Origin: Roseomonas haemaphysalidis
GTDB taxonomy: Bacteria > Pseudomonadota > Alphaproteobacteria > Acetobacterales > Acetobacteraceae
Direction of reading: 5' to 3'
DNA: 64,000 nt
Assembly: GCF_017355405.1 (NCBI RefSeq)
Contig: NZ_CP061178.1
Location: 310,001 to 374,000 of the forward strand
A program made the translations under genes and the position numbers. Below the pieces are notes generated by a model, which made no database searches, was not told the DNA's origin, and saw only the letters and a program-made list of their open reading frames with translations. Positions 18,261 through 26,511 of this stretch are shown here, piece by piece; within the stretch, counting starts at the first letter, position 1, and every line of letters starts with the position of its first letter.

Positions 18261-18287
18261 GTTAGCATGCTAACGTTAGCTTGCTAC
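18261..18287. promoter_or_regulatory. Stacked palindromic operator upstream of marR efflux operon
   Basis: GTTAGCATGCTAAC (18261-18274) and GCTAACGTTAGC (18269-18280) are two perfect palindromes sharing a half-site, and a degenerate fourth half-site GCTAC ends at 18287. The array lies 10 bases before the GTG start of the MarR gene, where binding would block transcription. Autoregulation by this MarR is inference. Confidence 0.7.
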
Positions 18288-18297
18288 AGGAACCGTT

Positions 18298-18750
18298 GTG
18301 TCCATGCCCGTTCACGAAGCCTTCGGGGCTGAGCTGCGCCGCGTGTTCTTCCGCTGGCGCAGCCATTTCGACAGCGAGCTGCGCGCTTCCGGCCAGACGC
18401 TGGCGCGCGCCCGGGCCCTGGCGGTGCTGGCGCCGGAACCGGAGGGGCTGCCGCAACGCGATCTCGCCCTTGCCCTGTCGATCGAACATCCGACGCTGGT
18501 GCGCCTCCTGGACGGCCTGCAGCAACAGGGCCTGGTCACCCGCCTGCCCGCCCCTGGCGACCGCCGCGCCAACCGCGTGGCGCTGACCCCCGCGGCCGGC
18601 CCCGTCGCGGACGAGGTGGTGGAGATCTCCGCTCGCCTGCGCGAACGCGTGCTGGAGGGCATCGACGATGCCGAGCTCGCCACGGCGCTGGACGTGCTGC
18701 GCGCCATCAGCGCCAACCTTGATGCCTTGTCCACGGAAGCCCGGTCATGA
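18298..18750 (+). CDS. MarR family transcriptional regulator
   Basis: 150-residue winged-helix repressor. The DNA-binding part reads PQRDLALALSIEHPTLVRLLDGLQ (recognition helix) followed by the wing LPAPGDRRANRVALT, where the D-x-R-A/S-x-x motif is typical of MarR/SlyA proteins. A C-terminal dimerisation helix ends the protein. The start is probably GTG 18298, with AGGA six bases upstream; ATG 18304 is possible. The stop overlaps the exporter start by four bases (ATGA), so regulator and pump are one operon. It most likely represses its own operon through the palindromes just upstream and is released by a toxic ligand. Confidence 0.9.
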   Translation: MSMPVHEAFGAELRRVFFRWRSHFDSELRASGQTLARARALAVLAPEPEGLPQRDLALALSIEHPTLVRLLDGLQQQGLVTRLPAPGDRRANRVALTPAAGPVADEVVEISARLRERVLEGIDDAELATALDVLRAISANLDALSTEARS

Positions 18751-20351
18751 GCGCCACCACCGCGGCCGCCGTGCCCGATACCGTGCCGCCGCCGGAAGGC
18801 GGGGTGCTGCGCGTGTGCGGGTTCTTCCTGTGCTCGCTGCTGTTCGGCCTCACCTCCGGGCTGAGCAACAACCTGGTCGCGGTCAACATCCAGGCGGCGC
18901 AGGCACAGTTCGGCGCCACCACAAACGAGGCGCTGTGGCTTACCGCCGCCTATACCTCCACCAGCGTCACCGCCACGCTGATGCTGTGGAAGTTCCGCAC
19001 GCAATACGGCATCCGGCTGTTCGCGAAGCTGGGGCTGGCGGCCTTCGCCCTGGTGTCGCTGCTGCACTTGTTCACCAATGACCTGAATGCGGCCGTCGTG
19101 CTGCGCGCCGTCGCCGGCTTCGCCACGGCCCCGCTCGGCACGCTGGCCTTCCTATACATGCTGGAACCGTTCCCCCCGGCCCGCCGGCTGACCACGGGCA
19201 TCTGCCTCGGGCTGCTCGGCACCTCGCTGGCCACGCCGCTGGCACGGGTGATCTCGCCACACCTGCTGGAGGTGGGGCTGTGGCACGGGCTGAACATGCT
19301 GGAGCTCGGGCTGGCGTTGCTCAGCCTGACGGTGGTGCACCTGGTACCCATCACGCCGCCGCCCCGCGCCAAGGTGTTCGATGCCATGGACGCCATCAGC
19401 CTGCCGCTGCTGGCGCTGGGCGCCGGGCTGATCTCGGTCGCGCTCACCGTCGGGCGCTACTACTGGTGGACCGAGGCGCCCTGGGTCGGCGTAACGCTGG
19501 CCGCCGGCATCGGCGTGCTGGCGCTGGTGCTGGTGATCGAGCTGAACCGCAAGCAGCCGCTGCTGCACCTGCGCTGGCTGTCGTCGGGGGCCATGATCAC
19601 CTTCGCGGGCTCCATGCTGATCGCGCGCTTCGTGCTGGCCGAGCAGACCAGCGGCGTGGTCGGCTTCTTTCAGAACCTCGGCTTCCTGAACGACCACATG
19701 ATCGGGTTGTTCACCGTGATATCGCTGGCCACCATCGCCGGCTACCTGTGCGTCGCACCGTTCAACCAGCCGGACCGGGCGGAGCTGATCCACCTGATCG
19801 CGCTCAGCATGATCGCGGTCGGCGCCTGGATGGACAGCCATGCCACCAGCCTGACGCGGCCGCATGATTTGTACCTGTCCCAGGGCCTGATCAGCTTCGG
19901 TGCCGCGATCTTCCTGCCGGCCGCGATGTCCTGGAGCTTCACCCACGTGGTCCGCACCGGCATGCAGTACCTGCCAAGCTTTCTGGCGGTGTTCCTGGTG
20001 TCGCAGAACTTCGGCGGCCTGCTCGGCTCGGCCGGCCTCGGCACGCTGATGGTGTACCGGGAGAAGTTCCATTCCAGCCACGTGGTGTCATCGCTGACGA
20101 TGCAGAACCCGCTGGTGGCCCAGCGCGTGCAGCAATACAGCGGCGCCTATGCCGGAACCCTGGGCGACCCCACGCTGCGCGGCGCCGAGGGAACGGCGCT
20201 GCTGGCGCAGACCGCCACCCGCGAATCCTACGTGCTCGCCTACAACGACGTGTTCCATGCCGTTGCCCTGCTGGCGCTGGCCGCGATCGCGCTGCTGCTG
20301 TGCCATGTCGCCTTCAAGTTGCTGCGCGCCCGCGCCGCCGAACCCGCCTGA
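18747..20351 (+). CDS. DHA2/EmrB-type MFS multidrug exporter
   Basis: 534-residue transporter with about 14 hydrophobic segments, typical of EmrB/QacA. The region ANIQAAQ-like is VAVNIQAAQAQFGATTNEALWLTAAY in full, matching the first periplasmic loop of EmrB-type pumps, and the helix 4-5 region has PARRLTTGICLGLLG. It would work with the membrane-fusion protein encoded next, and an outer membrane factor, to export drugs across both membranes. It begins inside the stop of marR and ends 11 bases before the fusion protein gene. The substrate is unknown. Confidence 0.9.
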   Translation: MSATTAAAVPDTVPPPEGGVLRVCGFFLCSLLFGLTSGLSNNLVAVNIQAAQAQFGATTNEALWLTAAYTSTSVTATLMLWKFRTQYGIRLFAKLGLAAFALVSLLHLFTNDLNAAVVLRAVAGFATAPLGTLAFLYMLEPFPPARRLTTGICLGLLGTSLATPLARVISPHLLEVGLWHGLNMLELGLALLSLTVVHLVPITPPPRAKVFDAMDAISLPLLALGAGLISVALTVGRYYWWTEAPWVGVTLAAGIGVLALVLVIELNRKQPLLHLRWLSSGAMITFAGSMLIARFVLAEQTSGVVGFFQNLGFLNDHMIGLFTVISLATIAGYLCVAPFNQPDRAELIHLIALSMIAVGAWMDSHATSLTRPHDLYLSQGLISFGAAIFLPAAMSWSFTHVVRTGMQYLPSFLAVFLVSQNFGGLLGSAGLGTLMVYREKFHSSHVVSSLTMQNPLVAQRVQQYSGAYAGTLGDPTLRGAEGTALLAQTATRESYVLAYNDVFHAVALLALAAIALLLCHVAFKLLRARAAEPA

Positions 20352-20362
20352 GATCCACACCC

Positions 20363-21424
20363 ATGAGCCTGAACTTCTTCAAGTCCCGCGCCACCATCCC
20401 GGTGCTGCTGGTCGGTGTCGCCGGCGTGCTGCTGGTGCTGCACGCCTGGCGCCTACCGCCCTTCACCACCACGGAGGAGGTGACGGACAACGCCTATGTG
20501 CGCGGGCTGGTCACCGTGATCAGCCCCCAGGTGGCCGGCTATGTCACCGAGATCCCGGTGCAGGACTACATGGAGGTCAAGCAGGGCGCTTTGCTGGTCC
20601 AGATCGACGACCGCATCTACCGGCAGAAGCTGGAGCAGGCGCGCGCCACGCTGGCGTCCTCTCAGGCCAATCTCACCAACCTCGCTGTCACCATCGAGAC
20701 GCGGGAAGCCAGCATCGCCGTGTCCCGCGCCCAGGTGCAGAACGCCGAGGCGGTGCTGACCAAGGCGGACGCGGATAATGACCGCATCGCGCCGCTGGTC
20801 GCCTCCAACATCCAGTCGCGCGCCACGCTGGTGACCACCCAGGCGGCCTTGCAGCAGGCCCGTGCCGGGTTGGCACAGGCGCGCGCCTCCGTGACGGTGG
20901 CCGAGCAGAACCTGGCCGAAACCCAGGCCACCCGCGCCACGCTGGAAGCCAGCGTGCACAATGCCGAGGCCGCCGTGCGCCTGGCCGAGATCGACCTGCA
21001 AAACACCCGTGTGGTGGCGCCCGAGGATGGCCGACTCGGCGAGGTCGGCGCCCGTGTGGGGCAATACGTGCAGGCCGGCACACAGTTGACCACCGTGGTG
21101 CCGCCGCGCCGCTGGGTGGTGGCCAACTACAAGGAAACCCAGCTCGCCGGCATGCAGCCCGGCCAGCCGGTGCGCTTCACCGTCGATGCGCTGGGCGGCG
21201 CCGAGATGCGCGGGCGGATCGAGCGTTTCTCGCCCGCCACGGGCTCGGAATTCAGCGTCATCCGCGCCGACAACGCGACCGGCAACTTCACCAAGGTGGC
21301 GCAGCGCCTGCCGGTGCGGATCTCGATCGACGAGGGGCAGGAGCTCGCGGCGCGGCTACGGCCGGGCATGTCCGTGATCGCGCATATCGACACGGCGGCG
21401 GCACCGGCCACCGCCGCGCCCTAG
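20363..21424 (+). CDS. HlyD/EmrA family membrane fusion protein
   Basis: 353-residue periplasmic adaptor. One N-terminal membrane anchor (PVLLVGVAGVLLVLHAWRL) is followed by the biotinyl-lipoyl half motif EVTDNAYVRGLVTVISPQV, a long alpha-helical hairpin rich in Ala, Gln and Thr (residues ~95-200), the second lipoyl half LQNTRVVAPEDGRLGEVG, and beta-barrel VANYKETQLAGMQPGQPV. This order is standard for EmrA. It links the upstream EmrB-type exporter to an outer membrane channel not encoded here. Its stop shares the palindromic tetramer CTAG with the stop of the convergent lacI gene. Confidence 0.92.
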   Translation: MSLNFFKSRATIPVLLVGVAGVLLVLHAWRLPPFTTTEEVTDNAYVRGLVTVISPQVAGYVTEIPVQDYMEVKQGALLVQIDDRIYRQKLEQARATLASSQANLTNLAVTIETREASIAVSRAQVQNAEAVLTKADADNDRIAPLVASNIQSRATLVTTQAALQQARAGLAQARASVTVAEQNLAETQATRATLEASVHNAEAAVRLAEIDLQNTRVVAPEDGRLGEVGARVGQYVQAGTQLTTVVPPRRWVVANYKETQLAGMQPGQPVRFTVDALGGAEMRGRIERFSPATGSEFSVIRADNATGNFTKVAQRLPVRISIDEGQELAARLRPGMSVIAHIDTAAAPATAAP

Positions 21425-22461
21425 CGCGTCGAACCCCGCACTTCCAGCGTGCCGGGCAGGGACACGATCTCGTCCTCCAGCGGCGCGCCGCCGATGCGCG
21501 CCAGCAGCAGGTCCAGCCCGCGCGCCACCATCGCCGGCAGCGGCTGGACCACGGTGGTGAGGCGGTAGGGCGGGCGGGCGGCGGCGCCGATGCCGTCCAT
21601 GCCCACCACCGCCACATCCCCCGGCACGGTCAGCCCGGCCTCGCGCAGCGCATCCATGGCCCCCATGGCCAGGATGTCGCTGACCCCGAACACCGCGTCG
21701 GGGCGCTCGGCCGCCGGCATGGCCGCGATGGCCTGCCCTGCCGCGAAGCCTTCCGGGTGCCCGGCGCCCCCTGGCAGCACCAGGGGTGCCGGAAGCCCGG
21801 CCGCCTGCACCGCCTGCGCGAAGCCCGCCACACGCTCCGTGCTGGTGGAGGTGCCGGCATTGCCGGCGATCACCGCCATGCGCCGGTGCCCGCCGTCCAG
21901 CAGCAGCCGCGCCAGAGCGGCGCTGCCGGCCATGTTGTCGCAGGACACGGCGCTGCCATGCTCCCGCGCCACGCGGTTCAGCATCACCAGCGGCACGCGG
22001 TTGGCGGCGCAGATGGCGGCGGCGCGCGACGACAGCGTGGCGGAGGTGATCAGGCAGCCATCCACCCGGTATTGCAGCAGCGCCTCGGCGGTCGCGTCCT
22101 CGATCGGGCCGCGGCCGGCATGGAGCAGCAGCAGGCGCCAGCCGCGCTCGGCGGCCTGCGACACGGTCTGCTGCATCAGCTCGGCATAGAAGGGGTTGTC
22201 CACGGGCCCCAGCACCAGCCCGATCAGGCCGCTGCGGCCACTGACCAGCGTGCGGGCCAGGACATTGGGCGTATAGCCCGCTTCCTGGGCCAGCGCGACG
22301 ATGCGCTCCCGCACCTTGGGCGAGATGCGCGGGTCGTCGCGCAACGCGCGCGACACGGTGGACGCGGCGACACCGGCCCGGCGGGCGAGGCTGGCCACCG
22401 TGGCGCGCACCGGCTGCGCCCCGGCCGGGTCGGGAAGGCCGGCGGGAGGGCGGTCATCCAT
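21421..22461 (-). CDS. LacI family transcriptional regulator (controls leuCD-like operon?)
   Basis: 346 residues from ATG 22461; a TTG at 22497 would extend it by 12. The HTH reads TVASLARRAGVAASTVSRAL, the hinge YTPNVLARTL, and the effector domain LVLGPVDNPFYAELMQQTV and VFGVSDILAMGAMDALREAG. It is divergent from the hydratase/lyase operon, with ~175 bases between them that contain an AAGCGCTT core, the classic LacI/CcpA-family operator centre. It probably represses that operon until its substrate, perhaps a branched dicarboxylate, is present; that effector assignment is inference. Confidence 0.9.
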   Translation of the reverse strand: MDDRPPAGLPDPAGAQPVRATVASLARRAGVAASTVSRALRDDPRISPKVRERIVALAQEAGYTPNVLARTLVSGRSGLIGLVLGPVDNPFYAELMQQTVSQAAERGWRLLLLHAGRGPIEDATAEALLQYRVDGCLITSATLSSRAAAICAANRVPLVMLNRVAREHGSAVSCDNMAGSAALARLLLDGGHRRMAVIAGNAGTSTSTERVAGFAQAVQAAGLPAPLVLPGGAGHPEGFAAGQAIAAMPAAERPDAVFGVSDILAMGAMDALREAGLTVPGDVAVVGMDGIGAAARPPYRLTTVVQPLPAMVARGLDLLLARIGGAPLEDEIVSLPGTLEVRGSTR

Positions 22462-22515
22462 GCCCGCGCCGTTAGCAGCCGGGCCTTGGCGGTGCAATCA
22501 CGCCGACCGACGCCA

Positions 22516-22530
22516 GGGAAGCGCTTTACG
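22516..22530. promoter_or_regulatory. Candidate LacI-family operator and promoter region
   Basis: GGGAAGCGCTTTACG contains the 8-bp palindrome AAGCGCTT (22519-22526), the usual core of LacI/GalR-family operators. It lies between the divergent lacI and leuC-like genes. A weak promoter toward leuC may overlap it: TTTACG (22525-22530), 16-base spacer, TATCGT (22547-22552). Confidence 0.5.
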
Positions 22531-22636
22531 CGATGCGGGGACGTGCTATCGTTTGCGCATATGCCGGGTCGCAGCCTGGCGGCAAACGAGCAGCGCCCGG
22601 CGCCCCGCCGCGGCCTGCCATGGAGGGAGCGGCGCC

Positions 22637-23923
22637 ATGCGGGACGGCACCATCACGCAGAAGATCCTGGCCGCGCATGCGGTTGGCGGCGAGGCCCCGG
22701 CCGGCGCCATCGTCACCATCCGCCCGGACGTGGTGCTGCTGAACGACGTGTCCGGCCCGCTGTCCTTCGAGCAGTTCGATCGGATGGGCGCGGCCCGACC
22801 CTTCGACCCCGAGCGCATCGTGCTGGTGGCCGACCACTTCGCCCCCGCGCCGGACATCGTGGCGGCCGGCGCCATCGCCCTGACGCGCGATTTCGCCAAG
22901 GCACACGGCATCCGCCATTACTACGAGCCGGGCCGCGGCGGCATCGAGCACACGCTGCTGGCGGAGCTCGGCATGGTCGGCCACGGCACCATCGTCTTCG
23001 GCGCCGACAGCCACACCTGCACGGCAGGCGCCTTCAACGCCCTGGGCATCGGCTTCGGCTCCACCGACCTCGCCGGCGCCCTGGCCATGGGGCAGCTCTG
23101 GATGCGCGTGCCCGACAGCATCCGCGTCGAGCTGACCGGGCAGCCCGGCCCCTATGTGACGGGCAAGGACGTGATCCTGGAGCTGATCCGCCGCATCGGC
23201 TCGGACGGCGCCGCCGATGCCGCGCTGGAATTCGGCGGCCCGGGCGTGGCGGCGCTGGCGATCGACGAGCGGATGGCGGTGGCCAACATGGCGGTGGAGG
23301 CCGGTGCCGACACCTGCGTGTTCGAGGGCGATGCGGCGTCCACGGCCGACATGGTCAAGCGCGGGGTGCCGGCGGCCGCGGCCGTGGCCGCCGACCCCGA
23401 CGCCGTGTATCGCCAGCGCATCGAGATCGACCTTTCCTCGCTGACGCCCATGGTGGCCAGGCCCCCCTCCCCGGCCTCGGGCGTCGCGGTCGGTGCCCTG
23501 CGCGGGCAGAAGGTGGACCAGGTCTATGTCGGCAACTGCTCCAACGGCACCATGACCGACCTGCGGCAATGCGCCGAGATGCTGCGCGGCCGGCAGATCG
23601 CCCCCGGCGTCCGCATGGTGGTGGTTCCCGCCACCCAGAAGATCTGGCGCGAGGCGCTGGCGGAAGGGTTGCTGGATGTCTTCGCCGCCGCCGGCGCCGC
23701 CGTTTCCACCCCCACCTGCGGCGCCTGCTTCGGCGGCCACATGGGCATCCTGGCCGCCGGCGAAACCGCCATCGCCACCACCAACCGCAACTATCGCGGC
23801 CGCATGGGGCACCCGGACAGCCAAGTGTTCCTGGCCAATGCCTGGGTCGCCGCCGCCGCCGCCGTGGCCGGCGAGATCGTCCCGCCCGAGGACGTCGCCC
23901 GCATGCTGGAGACCGTTGCATGA
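22637..23923 (+). CDS. Aconitase-superfamily hydratase large subunit (LeuC/DmdA-like)
   Basis: 428-residue [4Fe-4S] hydro-lyase large subunit, closer in length to homoaconitase/DmdA types than to 466-residue E. coli LeuC. Iron-sulfur ligands are visible: GNCSNG and the CxxC in TPTCGACFGGHMG. Substrate-site segments include FGADSHTCTAGAFNALGIG and NRNYRGRMGH. GGAGGGAG precedes ATG 22637. It overlaps the small subunit by four bases and is followed by an isocitrate-lyase-family enzyme rather than leuB, so leucine synthesis is unlikely. In Eubacterium barkeri nicotinate fermentation the same pair is dimethylmaleate hydratase plus dimethylmalate lyase; a similar alkylmaleate or citraconate hydration is my inference. 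Confidence 0.88.
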   Translation: MRDGTITQKILAAHAVGGEAPAGAIVTIRPDVVLLNDVSGPLSFEQFDRMGAARPFDPERIVLVADHFAPAPDIVAAGAIALTRDFAKAHGIRHYYEPGRGGIEHTLLAELGMVGHGTIVFGADSHTCTAGAFNALGIGFGSTDLAGALAMGQLWMRVPDSIRVELTGQPGPYVTGKDVILELIRRIGSDGAADAALEFGGPGVAALAIDERMAVANMAVEAGADTCVFEGDAASTADMVKRGVPAAAAVAADPDAVYRQRIEIDLSSLTPMVARPPSPASGVAVGALRGQKVDQVYVGNCSNGTMTDLRQCAEMLRGRQIAPGVRMVVVPATQKIWREALAEGLLDVFAAAGAAVSTPTCGACFGGHMGILAAGETAIATTNRNYRGRMGHPDSQVFLANAWVAAAAAVAGEIVPPEDVARMLETVA

Positions 23924-24411
23924 GCACCTTTCAGGGCCGCGTTCACCGCTTCGGCGACGAGGTGAACACCGACGTCATCCTGCCCGGCCGCTACCTGTCC
24001 CTGCGCAAGCCGGAGGAGCTGGGCCAGCACTGCATGGAAGGGCTGGACCCTGACTTCGTGAAGCGCGTGCGGCCGGGCGACATCCTGGCCGTCGGCCGCA
24101 ACTTCGGCTGCGGTTCCTCGCGCGAGCATGCGGTGATCGCGCTCAAGGCCGCCGGCGTCGCGGCCATCGTGGCGCACAGCGCGGCGCGCATCTTCTTTCG
24201 CAACGCCGTCAACCTCGGCCTGCCCGTGCTGCTTTGCCCCGAGGGTGCGGCGGCGCTGCGGGCGGACGAGGACGCACGCATCGACCTGGACAGCATGACC
24301 GTGGCGCAGGGCAGCATGCAGTGGCAGGCCTTGCCGCTGGGCGATGAAGTCCGCGCCATCCTGGCCGCCGGCGGGCTGGTGCCGCGCGTCCGCGCCGCGC
24401 TGGCGGCTTAA
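23920..24411 (+). CDS. Aconitase-superfamily hydratase small subunit (LeuD/DmdB-like)
   Basis: 163-residue swivel-domain partner of the upstream large subunit. Landmarks are the N-terminal GRVHRFGDEVNTDVILPGRY and the substrate-carboxylate loop FGCGSSREHAVIALKAAG, followed by ARIFFRNAVNLGLPVL. The short length matches archaeal-type LeuD/DmdB, not the ~200-residue enterobacterial LeuD. ATG 23920 overlaps the large-subunit stop (ATGA), giving stoichiometric expression. Together they should hydrate or isomerise a dicarboxylic or tricarboxylic acid; the loop residues between the two Ser and Arg are conserved and do not fix the substrate. Confidence 0.9.
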   Translation: MSTFQGRVHRFGDEVNTDVILPGRYLSLRKPEELGQHCMEGLDPDFVKRVRPGDILAVGRNFGCGSSREHAVIALKAAGVAAIVAHSAARIFFRNAVNLGLPVLLCPEGAAALRADEDARIDLDSMTVAQGSMQWQALPLGDEVRAILAAGGLVPRVRAALAA

Positions 24412-24439
24412 GAACACTCCAAAGAGGAAAGACACACAC

Positions 24440-25330
24440 ATGGCCGATCCCCGCCTCAAGGCAGCCCTCGCCGCCAAGCAGTTCGTCGTCGCCCCCGGCA
24501 TCTTCGACATGATCTCCGCCCGCATCGCGGACCGCATGGGCTTCAACGCGCTGTATGCCACCGGCTACGGCACTGTCGCCTCGCATCTCGGCATCCCCGA
24601 CGCGGGCGTGGCCACCTTCACCGACATGGTGTCCCGCATGGCGCGCTTCGCGCAGGGCAGCACCACGCCGGTGATCGCCGATGCCGACACCGGCTACGGC
24701 GGCCTGCTGAACGTGCGCCACACCGTGATGGGGTATGAGGCCGGCGGCGTGACGGCGATCCAGCTGGAAGACCAGGAAGTGCCCAAGAAGTGCGGCCACA
24801 CCCCCGGCCGCCGCGTGATCCCGGCCGAGGAGATGGCGCTGAAGATCGAGGTCGCCGCGGAGGCCCGCAAAAGCAGCGACTTCCTGATCATCGCCCGCAC
24901 CGACGCCCGCACCACGCTGGGCCTGGACGAGGCGATCCGCCGCGGCAAGCTGTACCGCCAGGCCGGCGCCGACATCGTCTTCATCGAAAGCCCGGAATCC
25001 GAGGACGAGATGAAGCGCATCGGCCAGGAGATCGACGCGCCGCTGCTGGCCAACAACGTCGACGGCGGCGGCCGCACGCCGATCCTGTCGGCCGAGAAGC
25101 TTGCCTCCTTCGGCTACGACATCGCCATCTACCCGGCGGTGGGCTTCCTGACGGTCGCGCAGGCGCTGGAGAATTCCTACCGCCACCTGCTGCAGCACGG
25201 CGACACCAACGGCCTGCCCGAGGGCGTGATCTACGACTTCGGCAAGATGAACGAGCTGATGGGCTTCCCCGAGGTCTGGGACTTCGACAAGCGCTGGGCG
25301 CGGCCGGACGCCAAGCAGGCGGCGGAATAA
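24440..25330 (+). CDS. Isocitrate lyase/PEP mutase family C-C lyase (2,3-dimethylmalate or alkylmalate lyase-like)
   Basis: 296-residue TIM-barrel lyase. Mg-binding DADTGYGG and the active-site loop QLEDQEVPKKCGHTPGRRVIP (in part) are present. The KKCGH cysteine is the general acid found in true lyases (isocitrate, 2-methylisocitrate, dimethylmalate) and absent in the PEP mutase, phosphonopyruvate hydrolase and oxaloacetate decarboxylase branches. AGAGGA lies before ATG 24440. Encoded 28 bases after the hydratase small subunit, it would cleave the hydrated product to pyruvate (or glyoxylate) plus a carboxylate. There is no prpC or prpD nearby, which argues against the methylcitrate cycle. The exact substrate is unproven. 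Confidence 0.87.
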   Translation: MADPRLKAALAAKQFVVAPGIFDMISARIADRMGFNALYATGYGTVASHLGIPDAGVATFTDMVSRMARFAQGSTTPVIADADTGYGGLLNVRHTVMGYEAGGVTAIQLEDQEVPKKCGHTPGRRVIPAEEMALKIEVAAEARKSSDFLIIARTDARTTLGLDEAIRRGKLYRQAGADIVFIESPESEDEMKRIGQEIDAPLLANNVDGGGRTPILSAEKLASFGYDIAIYPAVGFLTVAQALENSYRHLLQHGDTNGLPEGVIYDFGKMNELMGFPEVWDFDKRWARPDAKQAAE

Positions 25331-25337
25331 CGCCGCC

Positions 25338-26474
25338 ATGCTGGCGATGAACTTCGCGACCACCCCGCGCATCGTGCTGCGCGACGGCGCGCTGGACAAG
25401 CTGCCGGCGATCCTGGCCGAGTTCGGCGTCCGCCACGTGGCCTTGGTCACCGACGCCGGGCTGGTGCGCGCCGGGCTGGTGGCGCCGGTGGAGGCATCGT
25501 TGCGCGCGGCGGGGCTTTCCGTCACGCTGTATGATGCCGTGCAGGCCGACCCGCCGGAGCACATCGTGCTCGGCGCGGTGGAGCAGCTGCGGGCGGCGGG
25601 CGTGGATGGCGTCTTCGCCCTCGGCGGCGGCAGCGCCATGGATGTCGCGAAGCTGGTCGCCTACCTGCTCCGCTCGCCCTGCGCGCTGGACACCATCTAC
25701 GGCGTCGACCTCGCCCGCGGCGCGCGCCTGCCGCTGGTGCTGGCGCCGACCACGGCCGGCACCGGGTCCGAGGTCACGCCCATCTCCATCGTCACCACGG
25801 CGGGCGACGAGAAGCGGGGCGTCGTGTCCCGCCGCCTGTTGCCCGATGTGGCGCTGCTGGACCCTGCGCTGACGCTCGGCCTGCCCGGCCCGGTGACGGC
25901 GGCCACCGGCATCGACGCCATGGTGCATGCCATCGAGGCCTTCACCAGCAAACGCCTGAAGAATCCGCTATCGGACGTGCTGGCGCAGCAGGCGCTGGCG
26001 CTGCTTTCGGCCAACCTGCCGCGCGTCCTGGCGAACGGCAGGGATGTCGAGGCGCGCGGCGCCATGCTGCTGGGCTCCTGCCTCGCCGGCATGGCCTTCG
26101 CCAATGCGCCGGTGGCTGCCGTGCACGCGCTCGCCTATCCGCTGGGCGGTCGCTACCACGTGCCGCACGGGCTTTCCAACGCGCTGATGCTGTTGCCGGT
26201 GCTGCGCTTCAACCTGGCCGCCGCCGCGCCGCTCTACGCGCAGCTCGCCTCCTCGGTGGGCGCCACGGCGCAAACGGCGGAGGGCTTCCTGGCGGCCATC
26301 GAGACGCTGGTGGCGGGCTGCGACATGCCCAAGCGGCTGCATGAGCTGCAGGTGACGCGCGACAGCCTGCCGCAGCTGGCGCGCGACGCCATGCAGCAGC
26401 AGCGCCTGTTGATCAACAACCCGGTGGAGGTCTCCGAGGCCGACGCCCTGCGGCTCTACGAAGAGGCGTTCTGA
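25338..26474 (+). CDS. Iron-containing alcohol dehydrogenase
   Basis: 378-residue group III dehydrogenase. The NAD-binding GGGSAMDVAK, the TAGTGSEVT loop, and metal ligands in GIDAMVHAIEAF and the HALAYPLGGRYHVPHGLSNAL stretch (two spaced His) are intact. It starts seven bases after the lyase stop, so it is in the same operon. Members oxidise or reduce short alcohols, lactaldehyde, 4-hydroxybutyrate or maleylacetate; here it could produce or reduce an acid semialdehyde entering or leaving the hydratase-lyase route. ATG 25347 (MNFATTPR) is an alternative start. Confidence 0.9.
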   Translation: MLAMNFATTPRIVLRDGALDKLPAILAEFGVRHVALVTDAGLVRAGLVAPVEASLRAAGLSVTLYDAVQADPPEHIVLGAVEQLRAAGVDGVFALGGGSAMDVAKLVAYLLRSPCALDTIYGVDLARGARLPLVLAPTTAGTGSEVTPISIVTTAGDEKRGVVSRRLLPDVALLDPALTLGLPGPVTAATGIDAMVHAIEAFTSKRLKNPLSDVLAQQALALLSANLPRVLANGRDVEARGAMLLGSCLAGMAFANAPVAAVHALAYPLGGRYHVPHGLSNALMLLPVLRFNLAAAAPLYAQLASSVGATAQTAEGFLAAIETLVAGCDMPKRLHELQVTRDSLPQLARDAMQQQRLLINNPVEVSEADALRLYEEAF

Positions 26475-26511
26475 ACGCCCGCTGCCTGCCCTCACGAGGA
26501 ACGTCCAAGCA

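Noticed and set aside
22549..22566. GCATATGC dyad as a second copy of the 14245 operator
   Set aside because: It matches only the core half-sites, has the wrong centre, and lies at a different regulator; it is too short to support.
22637..24411. Leucine biosynthesis leuCD
   Set aside because: No leuA or leuB is adjacent, the subunits are the short DmdAB/homoaconitase-like type, and the operon continues into a lyase and dehydrogenases.
24440..25330. Methylcitrate-cycle prpB
   Set aside because: The KKCGH lyase motif would allow it, but prpC and prpD are missing and the partner is a two-subunit LeuCD-type hydratase rather than AcnD/PrpD.
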